Positions 7,817-16,775 of a stretch of DNA of 64,000 nt are shown here, in pieces; position 1 is the stretch's first letter; every line of letters begins with the position of its first letter. Both the position numbers and the translations under genes were made by a program. The DNA is from JBCBKU01 sp965267475. Lineage in GTDB: Bacteria; Pseudomonadota; Alphaproteobacteria; Rhodobacterales; Rhodobacteraceae. A model generated the notes under the pieces. That model was not told where the DNA came from, did not search any database, and saw nothing but the letters and a program-made list of their open reading frames with translations. The DNA lies in NCBI GenBank assembly GCA_965267475.1, contig OZ254079.1, positions 186,001 to 250,000 on the forward strand, in the 5' to 3' direction.

Positions 7817-9166
7817 ATGACACACCCATCCCACACCGATCTGGCCCAAGCGCTTCTGGCCGAAGCCAAACGCGCAGGGGCCGATGCCGCCGACGCGCTG
7901 GTTGTCGACGGAACGACGCAATCCATCGAAGTCCTGAAAGGCGCGCTTGAACAGGCCGAACGCTCGGAAGGCATCGAACTGGGGCTTCGCGTTCTGATCG
8001 GACAGCGTCAGGCCTGCGTGGCCGCGTCCGACACAAGCGCCGACACGTTGCGCACGATGGCCGAACGCGCCGTGGCCATGGCCCGCGAAACCCCGGAAGA
8101 CCCGTCCGTGGGTTTGGCCGACCCAGACGCGCTTGCGACGGATTGGGATCTCGGTGTCCTCGATCTGGCAGACCCTGCGGAAGAACCCGATCCGGCCGCT
8201 TTGCAAGACGCTGCGACACGGGCCGAGGCCGCGGCGCTCGCCGTCCCGGGCATCGCCCAGGTTTCCGCCGCCGGGACGGGTTATTCGAAGCGCCAGATAA
8301 CGCTTGCGGCAAGCAACGGGTTCGAAGGCAGCTATGCCCGCACCGGCACCTCGCTTTTTGTCGAAGCGATCACTGGCGAAGGCCTGGCGATGGAGCGCGA
8401 CTATTTCGGCGACAGCCGAACCCATTTGGCCGACATGATGAGCCCGGAAGAGATCGGGCGCATCGCGGGCGAACGCGCGGCATCACGGTCGGGCGCGCGC
8501 AAACCTCCGACCGGCGCCTTTCCGGTTCTCTATGACGAACGGGTGTCATCGTCGTTGATCGGCCATTTGCTGGGCGCGGTGAACGGCGCCGCCATCGTGC
8601 GGGGGGCCTCATGGCTCCGCGACGCGCTGGGCGAACAGGTTTTGCCCAAAGGCCTGTCCGTGACCGAGGACCCGCACCGTGCGCGTGTCTCGGGCTCGCG
8701 CCCGTTTGATGGCGAGGGGCTTCCAACAGCACGCCGCGACATCGTGGCCGACGGGGTCCTGACCGGCTGGACGCTTGACCTGGCGACGGGCCGCAAACTG
8801 GGCCGGCCTTCGACAGCCTCGGCCGCCCGAGGCACCTCTGCCCCGCCGTCCCCCACGAACAGCAACATCGCCCTGACCCAGGGCACCCAAAGCCGGGCAG
8901 AGCTTCTGGCCGAAATGGGCACCGGTCTCCTGATCACCTCGATGATCGGATCCTCGATCAACCCGACCACGGGCGACTATTCCCGCGGTGCCTCGGGCTT
9001 CTGGGTCGAAAACGGCGAGCTGACCTATCCGGTCAACGAATGCACCGTCGCGGGCTCCCTCCGCGACATGCTCAGAACGATCCGCCCCGCCAACGACGCC
9101 CGCACCCACCTGTCCCGCGTTGTCCCCTCGCTGCTGGTCGAAGGGCTCACCCTTGCCGGCGCATGA
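7817..9166 (+). CDS. pmbA: TldD/PmbA family metalloprotease subunit PmbA (TldE)
   Basis: 449 aa, full length for PmbA. Recognisable blocks are the N-terminal AGADAADALV, the middle SNGFEGSYARTGTSLFVEAI, and the C-terminal GTGLLITSMIGSSINPTTGDYSRGASGFWVENGE. PmbA pairs with TldD to form a cytoplasmic protease that matures microcin/RiPP peptides and helps degrade CcdA. The metal site itself lies in TldD, which is not in this window. No clear Shine-Dalgarno precedes the ATG. It overlaps the next gene by 14 nt. Confidence 0.92.
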   Translation: MTHPSHTDLAQALLAEAKRAGADAADALVVDGTTQSIEVLKGALEQAERSEGIELGLRVLIGQRQACVAASDTSADTLRTMAERAVAMARETPEDPSVGLADPDALATDWDLGVLDLADPAEEPDPAALQDAATRAEAAALAVPGIAQVSAAGTGYSKRQITLAASNGFEGSYARTGTSLFVEAITGEGLAMERDYFGDSRTHLADMMSPEEIGRIAGERAASRSGARKPPTGAFPVLYDERVSSSLIGHLLGAVNGAAIVRGASWLRDALGEQVLPKGLSVTEDPHRARVSGSRPFDGEGLPTARRDIVADGVLTGWTLDLATGRKLGRPSTASAARGTSAPPSPTNSNIALTQGTQSRAELLAEMGTGLLITSMIGSSINPTTGDYSRGASGFWVENGELTYPVNECTVAGSLRDMLRTIRPANDARTHLSRVVPSLLVEGLTLAGA

Positions 9167-9923
9167 CCTCGCGCTCCTGATCGAAGCCGCCAAGGGCGCA
9201 GGCGACATCGCTAGCCGCTTCTGGTCGGGCGAAAACACCGTCTGGGACAAGGGCCGCGACGATCCGGTCTCCGACGCCGACCTCGCCACCGACACCTACC
9301 TGCGCGAAACGCTCACCGCCGCCCGCCCCGACTATGGCTGGCTGTCGGAAGAAACCGCCGACGACCAGACCCGCCTTGCCCGCGACACCACCTTCATCGT
9401 CGACCCGATCGACGGCACCCGCGCCTTCATCGACGGCCAGAAAACCTGGGCCCATTCCATCGCCACAGCCCATCAAGGCCAGGTCACAGCAGGCGTCGTC
9501 TTCCTGCCGCTCCGGGACAAGCTTTATGCCGCCGCCCGGGGCGAAGGCGCTACGCTGAACGGCGCACCCATCCGGACCAGTACGACGACTGACATGACCG
9601 CCGCCACAATCCTCGCCAACCGCTGGGCCTATGAGCCGCGCTATTGGACCGATGGCCCACCCGAGGCCGCACGCCACTTCCGCCCTTCCATCGCCTACCG
9701 GCTCTGCCTGGTGGCTGAAGGGCGGTTCGACGCCATGGTCACCTTCCGCGACAGTTGGGAATGGGACATCGCGGCGGGCGCGCTGATTGTAGAGGAAGCG
9801 GGCGGCCAGGCGACCGAGGCCAAAGGCAGCGCCCTCACCTTCAACACGAAATCCCGGGCCGCCAAGGGCATCCTCGCGGCCACACCCGCCCTGCACGACG
9901 GCCTCCGCCACCAGATGGCCTGA
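9153..9923 (+). CDS. Inositol monophosphatase family protein (CysQ/HisN-like)
   Basis: 256 aa from a TTG at 9153, supported by GAAGGG seven bases upstream. A TTG at 9120 is an alternative. Li+-sensitive phosphatase motifs are present: SEET, DPIDGTRAFIDG (metal ligands), and WEWDIAAGALIVEEAGG near the C-terminus. Members hydrolyse inositol phosphate, 3'-phosphoadenosine 5'-phosphate or histidinol phosphate; residues visible here do not separate these. It overlaps pmbA by 14 nt, an arrangement that implies coupled translation. Confidence 0.85.
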   Translation: MPAHDLALLIEAAKGAGDIASRFWSGENTVWDKGRDDPVSDADLATDTYLRETLTAARPDYGWLSEETADDQTRLARDTTFIVDPIDGTRAFIDGQKTWAHSIATAHQGQVTAGVVFLPLRDKLYAAARGEGATLNGAPIRTSTTTDMTAATILANRWAYEPRYWTDGPPEAARHFRPSIAYRLCLVAEGRFDAMVTFRDSWEWDIAAGALIVEEAGGQATEAKGSALTFNTKSRAAKGILAATPALHDGLRHQMA

Positions 9924-9995
9924 CCGCCAACCCCCCGAAATCCCTGTAAATTCGCGCTCTGGTTGCCTATATGCTTGGGTGAGAGGGAGATCTGG

Positions 9996-12284
9996 GTGCT
10001 GGAAAAGACACTGCATGCCGGCAACATTGCCGCCAATTTCGGGGTCGTCGCAACTGCGGCGGACCTGACGTTTTGCGGCGGTGCGGCCACGACCATCGGG
10101 GCGGCGCTGTCGACGACCGCCCTTTTCAAGAGCCTTGGCAAACGTGACAAGTCTTTGGCGCAGACCATGGCCGACGCCATGCAGAAAGAGTTCGATGCAC
10201 AAAACCTCCAAGGCGACAGGAAGATCCTGGTGGCGCAGGTGCTCGGCAAGGCGAAACTGACGGAAGATGACCTGATCGACGGAAACCTGACGGCCTCGAC
10301 CATTGCGAAAAATCTGCGGAACCGCATCCACGATGAAACCGAAGACCCTGAGATCAAAAGTGCCAGCACGCTCGATCCGTTCGAAGATATCGTGTTCGAG
10401 ACACTCCAAGCCGTATTGGCGGCGGACGCCACGACAGCGGCCACTCAAGGGGCGGTCAATCGCGAACTGCTGACCGGTCAGGACGAAATCAAGACGCTGA
10501 TCCTGAACTACTTTGAACAATCGGGAGAGGCTCAAAGCGCCCGCGAAAGCGGCGTCACCGACGCCCAGATCATCGCACTGGCGCAAGAAGTGGCGGAGGA
10601 TATCAGCGACCCGAATGAGGCGTTTCGGGAATTGGAAGCGGCAGTTGAAGATGCCAAGGCATTCCGCGAACGCGCCGCCCGGGGGTCCAACCTCGACACA
10701 GTCGTCGGCGATCTTCTAAAACGCCTTCAGGCCCTGGTGGACGACGGGAAACTAAAGGAAGCGCAGACCGAGGCTTCTGATACACTCGCGCGCTGGGAAG
10801 CAGATGAAGCCGCGCGCGCAGAGCGTGCCAAGCTGACCCATATTGAGCTGATCGATACAGCGCTCGACCGCGACCTCGCCGTTCGGGACGCCGAAAGCGC
10901 GGCCAAGCGCATCGTACAAAAGGCGGATCTTGAGGCAGGCGAGCAGGCAGGTTTTCAGGTCATTCGTGATCTCACCCGTGAATGGAAAGATCGCGGTCGC
11001 GAAAAAAGTACTCGCCTTGACCTGGAGATAGCCAAAGAGTTGACGAGACTTAATGCCTCGCGCCCCACGGACAATGTGGAACGCGGTATGTCATTCGACG
11101 ACATCGGGAATGCACTTTACTGCCTTGGTGAGTTAGAGGTGTCCAACAGAAGCCTCGACGAAGCTCTGCTGGCGCTAAAAGAAGCGTTGGCGGTCTGGTC
11201 GCAACATGGAACTGGGGATCGGCGCGCACAAACTCAAAACGCCATGGGAAGTGTTCTGGTTGAGTTGGGCGAGCGTCTGAATGATCCAGCACGTATCCTA
11301 GAAGGCATAGAGGCCTATCAGACCAGTTTGCTTTACTGGACACGGCAGAAGGCACCTTTAGATTGGGCCATGGCCCAAAGCAATCTTTGTAACGCAAAAA
11401 TGCGCTTGGGCACTTTTCAAGGCGACGAACAAATGATGAGAGAGGCAGTTTCTGGCTACAAGTCCGTGTTGGAAGTTTGGACGCGTGATGCCCTGCCACG
11501 AGACTGGGCAATGGTTCAACACAATTTAGGGACCGCCCTGGGAGCAATCGGCGATTTTCGTGCAGACAATGAGTTACGCAAAGAATCGGTCGCCGCATTT
11601 CGACTCGCCATCGAAGAACGTCCCAAAAAGTCGTATCCGGTAGAATGGGCATCGTCCCAGATTGGGTTGGCAGATGTGCTGGGAGATCTCGCGAAAAATG
11701 AGCCGAATGGATTTCTTCGCGAAATTCACATGAAATCCGCTATAGCGGCTTACAAAGAAGTACTATCCGTTAGAACGCGCAAAAAAACTCCTTTGGACTG
11801 GGCGCATACGCACCATAACTTGGGGTGCAGCCTGATTGACTTAGCCCACATTACCGGAAAGGTGGAAGACATTCGCGCTGCAATTGACTCTTTCCGAAAG
11901 TCGCTAGCTGTTTGGACGCAAAGCGCTACTCCTTCCGATTGGTCCGGCACGCAAAACAGTTTGGGCGTGGCCCTTAGATTTTTAGGCACGAAAGAGGCCA
12001 ACGTAGAGTTTCTCTTCGAGGCCAATGAGGCGTACAAACGTGCTCTTCAAGCGAGATCAGCCAAGTCATCCCCAATGCTATGGGGCGCGACGCAGACCAA
12101 TTTGGCAAACTTGCATGTATCAATTTTTGATCTGACTTGGAATGCGGCACATCTTGATCAGTCTGAAGAACACTTGGCGAATGCGCGCGAGGTTTTTGAA
12201 GAGGCGGGCGCCATTGGAAACCTTCAAGTTCTAGAAGGTGTCGCATCCAGTTTGAAGGCAAGAAGAGCTAGCCTGGATCCCTAA
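9996..12284 (+). CDS. Large TPR-repeat protein with unrecognised N-terminal region
   Basis: 762 aa from a GTG at 9996, six bases after GAGGGAGA. I do not recognise the N-terminal half. It begins with a hydrophobic, small-residue-rich segment (about 8-45), then acidic helices to about residue 350. The C-terminal half holds at least six TPR-like units with a P.DWA..Q.NLG signature. The aspartate or equivalent residues fall at about 11361, 11502, 11643, 11796, 11937 and 12078, a 141-nt (47-residue) period with one 51-residue step. Repeats of this kind occur in signalling and conflict proteins fused to varied N-terminal effectors. No recognisable NTPase (Walker) motif, caspase or TIR signature was seen. 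From about 10980 the codons are visibly more AT-rich than the neighbours. Confidence 0.75.
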   Translation: MLEKTLHAGNIAANFGVVATAADLTFCGGAATTIGAALSTTALFKSLGKRDKSLAQTMADAMQKEFDAQNLQGDRKILVAQVLGKAKLTEDDLIDGNLTASTIAKNLRNRIHDETEDPEIKSASTLDPFEDIVFETLQAVLAADATTAATQGAVNRELLTGQDEIKTLILNYFEQSGEAQSARESGVTDAQIIALAQEVAEDISDPNEAFRELEAAVEDAKAFRERAARGSNLDTVVGDLLKRLQALVDDGKLKEAQTEASDTLARWEADEAARAERAKLTHIELIDTALDRDLAVRDAESAAKRIVQKADLEAGEQAGFQVIRDLTREWKDRGREKSTRLDLEIAKELTRLNASRPTDNVERGMSFDDIGNALYCLGELEVSNRSLDEALLALKEALAVWSQHGTGDRRAQTQNAMGSVLVELGERLNDPARILEGIEAYQTSLLYWTRQKAPLDWAMAQSNLCNAKMRLGTFQGDEQMMREAVSGYKSVLEVWTRDALPRDWAMVQHNLGTALGAIGDFRADNELRKESVAAFRLAIEERPKKSYPVEWASSQIGLADVLGDLAKNEPNGFLREIHMKSAIAAYKEVLSVRTRKKTPLDWAHTHHNLGCSLIDLAHITGKVEDIRAAIDSFRKSLAVWTQSATPSDWSGTQNSLGVALRFLGTKEANVEFLFEANEAYKRALQARSAKSSPMLWGATQTNLANLHVSIFDLTWNAAHLDQSEEHLANAREVFEEAGAIGNLQVLEGVASSLKARRASLDP

Positions 12285-12290
12285 CCAAAT

Positions 12291-12415
12291 TGCCAAAAAC
12301 TTGGCGCCAATCAGGGGCCGTTTTGTCAAAAACTCTGCGCCGCGCCGCAGCGTTTTGTAAAATTCCCGATGCTGCACCGCCGCGTTTTGTACATTTTCAC
12401 AAGGCCTTGACCGCC
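12291..12415. repeat. Degenerate tandem repeat, about 32-nt period
   Basis: GTTTTGT begins at 12320, 12352 and 12384, exactly 32 nt apart. A related unit at 12291 (TGCCAAAAACTTGGCGCC) matches TGTCAAAAACTCTGCGCC of the next unit. Units share a GTTTTGTnnAAA core and GC-rich ends but diverge elsewhere. It lies between the TPR gene and the DUF4170 gene. Confidence 0.6.
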
Positions 12416-12434
12416 CCAAGGGTTCAGATAGGCT
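12407..12434 (+). promoter_or_regulatory. Weak promoter candidate for the DUF4170-waaA-lpxK operon
   Basis: TTGACC at 12407-12412, a 16-nt spacer, and TAGGCT at 12429-12434, 23 nt before the ATG. The -35 box is good and the -10 box is poor. Confidence 0.3.
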
Positions 12435-12457
12435 GATTTCCGAGGTTCGGAGGGCAT

Positions 12458-12703
12458 ATGGTTCAGCGTTTGCATCTGGTTTTCGGCGGGGAACTGGTCG
12501 ATCCGTCTTCGACCGCATTTCGGGATGTGGATGATATCCATGTGGTCGGAATTTTCCCTGACTATGCAACGGCTTACAATGCCTGGAAGGCCGAAGCGCA
12601 GCGCACCGTCGACAACGCCCACATGCGCTATTTCATCGCCCATTTGCATCGCTTGCGCGATGAAGAACGCGAAGCCTCCTCAACCGAGGAAATCGGGGAC
12701 TGA
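12458..12703 (+). CDS. DUF4170 domain-containing protein
   Basis: 81 aa. The sequence (QRLHLVFGGELVDPSST, a DIHVVGIFPDYATAYNAWKA core, MRYFIAHLHRL near the end) matches the small DUF4170 family found in alphaproteobacteria, commonly just upstream of the Kdo transferase gene. The family function is unknown. Its placement three bases before waaA suggests a role linked to lipid A-Kdo assembly or simple co-expression. The charged C-terminus (EEREASSTEEIGD) is probably disordered. Confidence 0.85.
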   Translation: MVQRLHLVFGGELVDPSSTAFRDVDDIHVVGIFPDYATAYNAWKAEAQRTVDNAHMRYFIAHLHRLRDEEREASSTEEIGD

Positions 12704-12706
12704 TCT

Positions 12707-13981
12707 ATGGCATTTTCGCCCGGATTATCCCTTTATCTGTTCGTCGCGAGCCATGCAGAGCCTTTCGCGGCCCGGGCGGCCAAGCGCAAGGTTCCTCAGC
12801 CTAATCAAGATGTTATGGGCGAACGGCTGGGCCAGGCGTCGCGTCCGCGCCCGTCCGGTCAGCTTGTCTGGCTTCAGGCCGGATCCTCAAAGCGCGTTGG
12901 CCCCTTGTTGCGCTTCGCCAACCGACTCGCGGCCGAGCGCTCTGACGTCAACGTCCTGATAACACTACCGGAATCCGATATCCGTCGCGCCGCCGAGGAC
13001 CCTGACCTGATCGCGCAGATCCACCCGTTGGACACAGGCCCCGCTATGCGGCGTTTTCTGGACCACTGGTCCCCGGATCTTGTTGTTTTTACTGAAGGAA
13101 TTGCCGCCCCGGTGGCCGCTCACGAATGCGCCGAGCGCCAGATCCCCTGCCTTCTGGTCGATGCTCAGATCTCGCTCCGCGCCCAGTCCTGGCTGCGCTG
13201 GGCGCCCCTTGCCAGCCGCGCCCTGTTCAGCCGGTTTCGTCGGATCCTGGCCGGCACCACCGCCCAGGCCGATGTCTTCGAACGGCTTGGCGCCGACCCC
13301 GACCGGGTCGAGGTCACCGGCACCCTGGAGGAAGGATCCGTCGCACCCGGCTGCAATGAAGGCGAACTGGATGCCATGGCCGAAGTCCTTGCGGGACGAC
13401 CAGTCTGGTTAGCCGCATCGGTCCCGGAAGAAGAGTTCGAGGCCGTCATCTCGGCGCACCAGAAAGCCAGCCGCATGACCCATCGGCTGCTTCTGATCGT
13501 TGCGCCGGTCAACCCGGCCAAAGCCAAGGATCTCAAGCGTCTGGCACAGGATGCCGGGATGCGCGCCGGCCTGCGTTCGGTCGATGACGACATTACCGAC
13601 GGGGTCTCGGTCTTCATTGCGGATGATCCGGAAGAAATCGGCATGTGGTATCGCCTGGCGCCGATCACCTATATGGCCGGCACCTTGTCTCGGAAGGCCC
13701 GAAGCTCGGACCCCTATGTGCCCGCCGCCCTGGGATCGGCCATGATTCACGGGCCCGAAACCGGATCGCTTCGCGATGCCTATTTGCGGTTCCGGACTGC
13801 CGGAGCGAGCCGTCAGATCGGGTCAGCCGACGCGCTGGCCAGCGTCGTGACGCGCCTGCAATCGCCGGACATCACCGCCGAGATGGCGCACCAAGCCTGG
13901 CGGGTGGCATCGCGCGGCGCCGATGTCTCGGATCGGGTGATCGAGATGATCGAAAGCTATCTGGACAGCAAAGAAAGCTGA
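12707..13981 (+). CDS. waaA: 3-deoxy-D-manno-octulosonic acid (Kdo) transferase-like glycosyltransferase
   Basis: 424 aa, the usual length. WaaA/KdtA moves Kdo from CMP-Kdo to lipid A precursors at the inner membrane. The N-terminal glycosyltransferase block runs from about residue 40 (VWLQAGSSKR), with LVVFTEGIAAP and LVDAQIS ahead of the linker. The C-terminal donor-binding half has WLAASVPEEE, LLLIVAPVNPAKA and PYVPAALGSAMIHGP. The family normally has a stricter GE and HPGS-like pattern near the active sites, and this copy is somewhat divergent. Its final TGA overlaps the lpxK ATG. Flanking DUF4170 and lpxK support the assignment. Confidence 0.85.
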   Translation: MAFSPGLSLYLFVASHAEPFAARAAKRKVPQPNQDVMGERLGQASRPRPSGQLVWLQAGSSKRVGPLLRFANRLAAERSDVNVLITLPESDIRRAAEDPDLIAQIHPLDTGPAMRRFLDHWSPDLVVFTEGIAAPVAAHECAERQIPCLLVDAQISLRAQSWLRWAPLASRALFSRFRRILAGTTAQADVFERLGADPDRVEVTGTLEEGSVAPGCNEGELDAMAEVLAGRPVWLAASVPEEEFEAVISAHQKASRMTHRLLLIVAPVNPAKAKDLKRLAQDAGMRAGLRSVDDDITDGVSVFIADDPEEIGMWYRLAPITYMAGTLSRKARSSDPYVPAALGSAMIHGPETGSLRDAYLRFRTAGASRQIGSADALASVVTRLQSPDITAEMAHQAWRVASRGADVSDRVIEMIESYLDSKES

Positions 13982-14979
13982 TGCGCACGCCGGACTTCTG
14001 GTATCGCGACGCGGGTTGGCAGGCCCGGGCTTTAGCGCCCTTGGCGGCACTCTATGCCAGCGCGACAGCGCGACGCATTGCCCGCCCTGCCGAGGTTCAA
14101 CCTGGGATCCCTGTGATCTGCGTGGGCAATCTGAATGCGGGCGGCACGGGCAAGACGCCGACTGCGATTGCCCTTGTCGAGCAGCTTAAGTCGTTGGGAC
14201 ACACCCCCGGGGTGATCAGCCGGGGCTATGGCGGTTCGCTTGAAGGGCCGCTTCGTGTCGACCCGGACAGGCACAGGGCCGAGGATGTCGGCGACGAGCC
14301 ATTGCTGATGGCCGCCTTCGCACCGGTTTGGGTCGCCAAGGACCGCGCCGCCGGAGCCCGTGCGGCCCAGGAACACGCGGATGTGCTGATCCTGGACGAC
14401 GGGTTTCAGAACCCCGGCGTCGCGAAAGATCTGTCCATCGTCGTTGTGGATGCGATGCGTGGGTTCGGAAACGGCAAGGTTATCCCGGCGGGCCCCTTGC
14501 GCGAGCCCGTGGATGCCGGGTTGAAGCGGACGGATTTCGTGCTCGCCATCGGGGATGAGGCCGCGCAATCCCGGTTCCAAGCCGCTTGGGGTGACTTGCT
14601 GGAGAAGACGCCAATTGAACGGGCGCGACTGGAGCCGCTGGCGACGGGAATGCCCTGGCAGAACATGCCAGTTTTTGCGTTCGCAGGGATCGGCCACCCC
14701 GAGAAATTCTTTGCGACCCTGCGGGGCCTTGGGGCGAATCTGAAGGGCGCAGTTACCCTTGCCGACCATCAGGAGCTGACGCCGACCTTACTGGCCCGAC
14801 TGGAACGCGACGCCGCATCGGCCGGTGCACGGCTGGTGACGACCGAGAAAGATGTGGTGCGATTGCCGGCGGCGTTCCGCGGCAAAGTGCTGCCGGTCCC
14901 GGTCCGTTTGGTCTTTGATGATCCCGAAGCCATCAGAGGCAAGCTGGAAAGCCTTATGGATCCTTCAAAGACGCCCTGA
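13981..14979 (+). CDS. lpxK: Tetraacyldisaccharide 4'-kinase
   Basis: 332 aa. LpxK phosphorylates the 4' position of the lipid A disaccharide at the cytoplasmic face of the inner membrane. The P-loop GNLNAGGTGKTP spans about 49-60, with K58 as the nucleotide-binding lysine. VISRGYGG, DDGFQNP and ERARLEP follow in the family order, then TLADHQELTP and TTEKDVVRLP near the C-terminus. The start is the ATG that overlaps the waaA stop (TGATG); a longer in-frame reading upstream overlaps waaA entirely and is rejected. It overlaps the convergent CoA-transferase gene by 26 nt. Confidence 0.94.
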   Translation: MRTPDFWYRDAGWQARALAPLAALYASATARRIARPAEVQPGIPVICVGNLNAGGTGKTPTAIALVEQLKSLGHTPGVISRGYGGSLEGPLRVDPDRHRAEDVGDEPLLMAAFAPVWVAKDRAAGARAAQEHADVLILDDGFQNPGVAKDLSIVVVDAMRGFGNGKVIPAGPLREPVDAGLKRTDFVLAIGDEAAQSRFQAAWGDLLEKTPIERARLEPLATGMPWQNMPVFAFAGIGHPEKFFATLRGLGANLKGAVTLADHQELTPTLLARLERDAASAGARLVTTEKDVVRLPAAFRGKVLPVPVRLVFDDPEAIRGKLESLMDPSKTP

Positions 14980-16093
14980 TCGCGGCCCCATGCTCATCCA
15001 GACGGGGCGAGGGCCGATCGACAGACAGGTCAGCGTCCGAGAACTGCATGGGCGAGCGCACCGACGGCACCCCATCCACGTCGTGTCGGATCCCGCGCGC
15101 AATCACCTGAGGGTCGGCAAAGACCGCATCCATATGGTTGATCGGACCGGCAGGGACACCTTCATTTTCGCAAGCCGCCAGAAGCTCGGACTTGGTCATC
15201 TTGCGCGATGCCTCAGTCAGGCGGCGGGTCATCTCTTCACGGTTCAAGACACGGTCGGCATTGGTCAGAAACGCGGGCGCCTTGGCCATTTCGGGCACGC
15301 CAAGAAGCCCGCAAAGCCGCTGATATTGCCCGTCATTTCCTGTCGCGATCACGATCAGGCCGTCAGCACATTCGAACACCTGATAGGGCGTCAGGTTTGG
15401 GTGCTTGTTTCCAATCCGTTCAGGCGGGGTGCCGCCCACAAGATAGTTCATGGCCTGGTTCGACATGACCGCGACGCCCGTATCCATCAACGACAGATCG
15501 ATATGCTGCCCTTGTCCCGTTCGGTCGCGCTGACGAAGCGCCGCAAGGATGGCCGTGGTGGCATAGACCCCGGTGAATAGATCCGTAACCGCGATCCCGA
15601 CTTTCTCGGGCGGGCCTTCGGGATCGCCTGTCACCGACATCATCCCGCACATGGCCTGAATGATGTAGTCATATCCGGCCCGGGGCGCATAGGGCCCGGT
15701 CTGTCCGAACCCTGTGATCGAACAGTAAACCAGGCGCGGGTTGATCGCCCTGGCGGCGTCATAGTCCAACCCCAATCGTTTGAGTGAGCCGACCTTGAAG
15801 TTCTCGATCAGCACATCTGCGTCTCGGATCAGGGCTTCGGCCACTTTGTGGTCATCGGGGTCTTTCAGGTTCAGCGCAATCGAGCGCTTGCCGCGGTTCG
15901 CACTGTGGAAATAGGCGGCAGATCTGTCGCCTGCGCGTTCCACGAAGGGCGGCCCCCACTGGCGCGTGTCATCGCCTGCGGGGCTTTCGATCTTGATGAC
16001 ATCTGCGCCGAGATCGGCGAGCGTCTGCCCCGCCCAGGGACCCGCCAATACCCGGGCGAGTTCGACGACTTTCAGACCGTCAAGCGGTGTCAC
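14954..16093 (-). CDS. CaiB/BaiF CoA-transferase family protein
   Basis: 379 aa, standard for family III CoA transferases, which move CoA between carboxylic acids via an aspartyl-CoA thioester. It opens with LDGLKVVELARVLAGPWAGQTLADLGADVIKIE, the family hallmark. RSAAYFHSANRGKRSIALNLK follows, and the catalytic aspartate is probably the one in SLMDTGVAVM. The substrate is not deducible. It is the last gene of a minus-strand set with the DsbA-like and DUF721 genes. The ATG overlaps the dsbA-like stop (ATGA). Confidence 0.9.
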   Translation of the reverse strand: MTPLDGLKVVELARVLAGPWAGQTLADLGADVIKIESPAGDDTRQWGPPFVERAGDRSAAYFHSANRGKRSIALNLKDPDDHKVAEALIRDADVLIENFKVGSLKRLGLDYDAARAINPRLVYCSITGFGQTGPYAPRAGYDYIIQAMCGMMSVTGDPEGPPEKVGIAVTDLFTGVYATTAILAALRQRDRTGQGQHIDLSLMDTGVAVMSNQAMNYLVGGTPPERIGNKHPNLTPYQVFECADGLIVIATGNDGQYQRLCGLLGVPEMAKAPAFLTNADRVLNREEMTRRLTEASRKMTKSELLAACENEGVPAGPINHMDAVFADPQVIARGIRHDVDGVPSVRSPMQFSDADLSVDRPSPRLDEHGAAIRASLKDP

Positions 16094-16761
16094 GATCCGC
16101 CGAGTTCCTCATCAATGATGGCTTTGAAATCGGCATAGCTCATGTTGGCATGATTCTGGCCGTTGATGACAAAGCTCGGTGTCGAGTTGATGTTGTCCGC
16201 CGCCGCGTTCTTTTCATAGAGCGCCACCATAGCTTCGGCCTTGTCGGCATCGCGCAGGCATGCGTCGATGGTTTCGGCATCGAGCCCGGCTGTGCGCCCG
16301 ATCTTCGACAGTTCTTGCGCGATCAGCGCCGGGTCACCGGCCCGGGACCAGACGGCCTGCTGTTCATAGATGATGTCGACGATGCCGAAAAACCGCTCGG
16401 GCCCGCCGCAACGCGCGACCATGCCGGCCCAAAGGCCGGGACGGTCGAAATAGACCTCGCGGTAGACGAAGTTGATCTTTCCGGTGTCGATATAATCGGC
16501 CTTCAACTGCTTGAAGGGACCGGCGTGGAAGTTCCGACAATGCGGGCAGGTGTAAGACGCGTATTCCACCACTGTGACAGCGGCATCAGGATTGCCGATC
16601 GACATCTCTAGAACGCCGGATGTGTCGATGTCCGAGGCCTGGCCCTCGGTCGGTGCGTTGGCGATTTCTGTCTGCGCGGGCTGGCCCTGCTGGCTCCAGA
16701 AGTAATAACCACCGGCGGCCAGAATGACGACGGCGACAATCGCGATGATGGTGCGGTTCAT
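16090..16761 (-). CDS. DsbA family thiol-disulfide oxidoreductase (periplasmic, membrane-anchored)
   Basis: 223 aa. A single N-terminal hydrophobic segment (about 4-22) acts as signal or anchor, followed by a low-complexity linker. The thioredoxin-like domain carries the C72-P-H-C75 active site in EYASYTCPHCRNF, identical in type to DsbA, and a cis-proline region TPSFVINGQ near the C-terminus. It probably introduces or shuffles disulfides in periplasmic proteins. The fold with a helical insertion fits the DsbA/ScsC/BdbD group. It is separated from the DUF721 gene by 14 nt, in the same orientation. Confidence 0.92.
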   Translation of the reverse strand: MNRTIIAIVAVVILAAGGYYFWSQQGQPAQTEIANAPTEGQASDIDTSGVLEMSIGNPDAAVTVVEYASYTCPHCRNFHAGPFKQLKADYIDTGKINFVYREVYFDRPGLWAGMVARCGGPERFFGIVDIIYEQQAVWSRAGDPALIAQELSKIGRTAGLDAETIDACLRDADKAEAMVALYEKNAAADNINSTPSFVINGQNHANMSYADFKAIIDEELGGS

Positions 16762-16775
16762 ATCTTCGCTGCCTT

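Noticed and set aside
12291..12415. CRISPR array
   Set aside because: Units are only partly similar, there are no constant repeats with unique spacers, and no cas genes are nearby.
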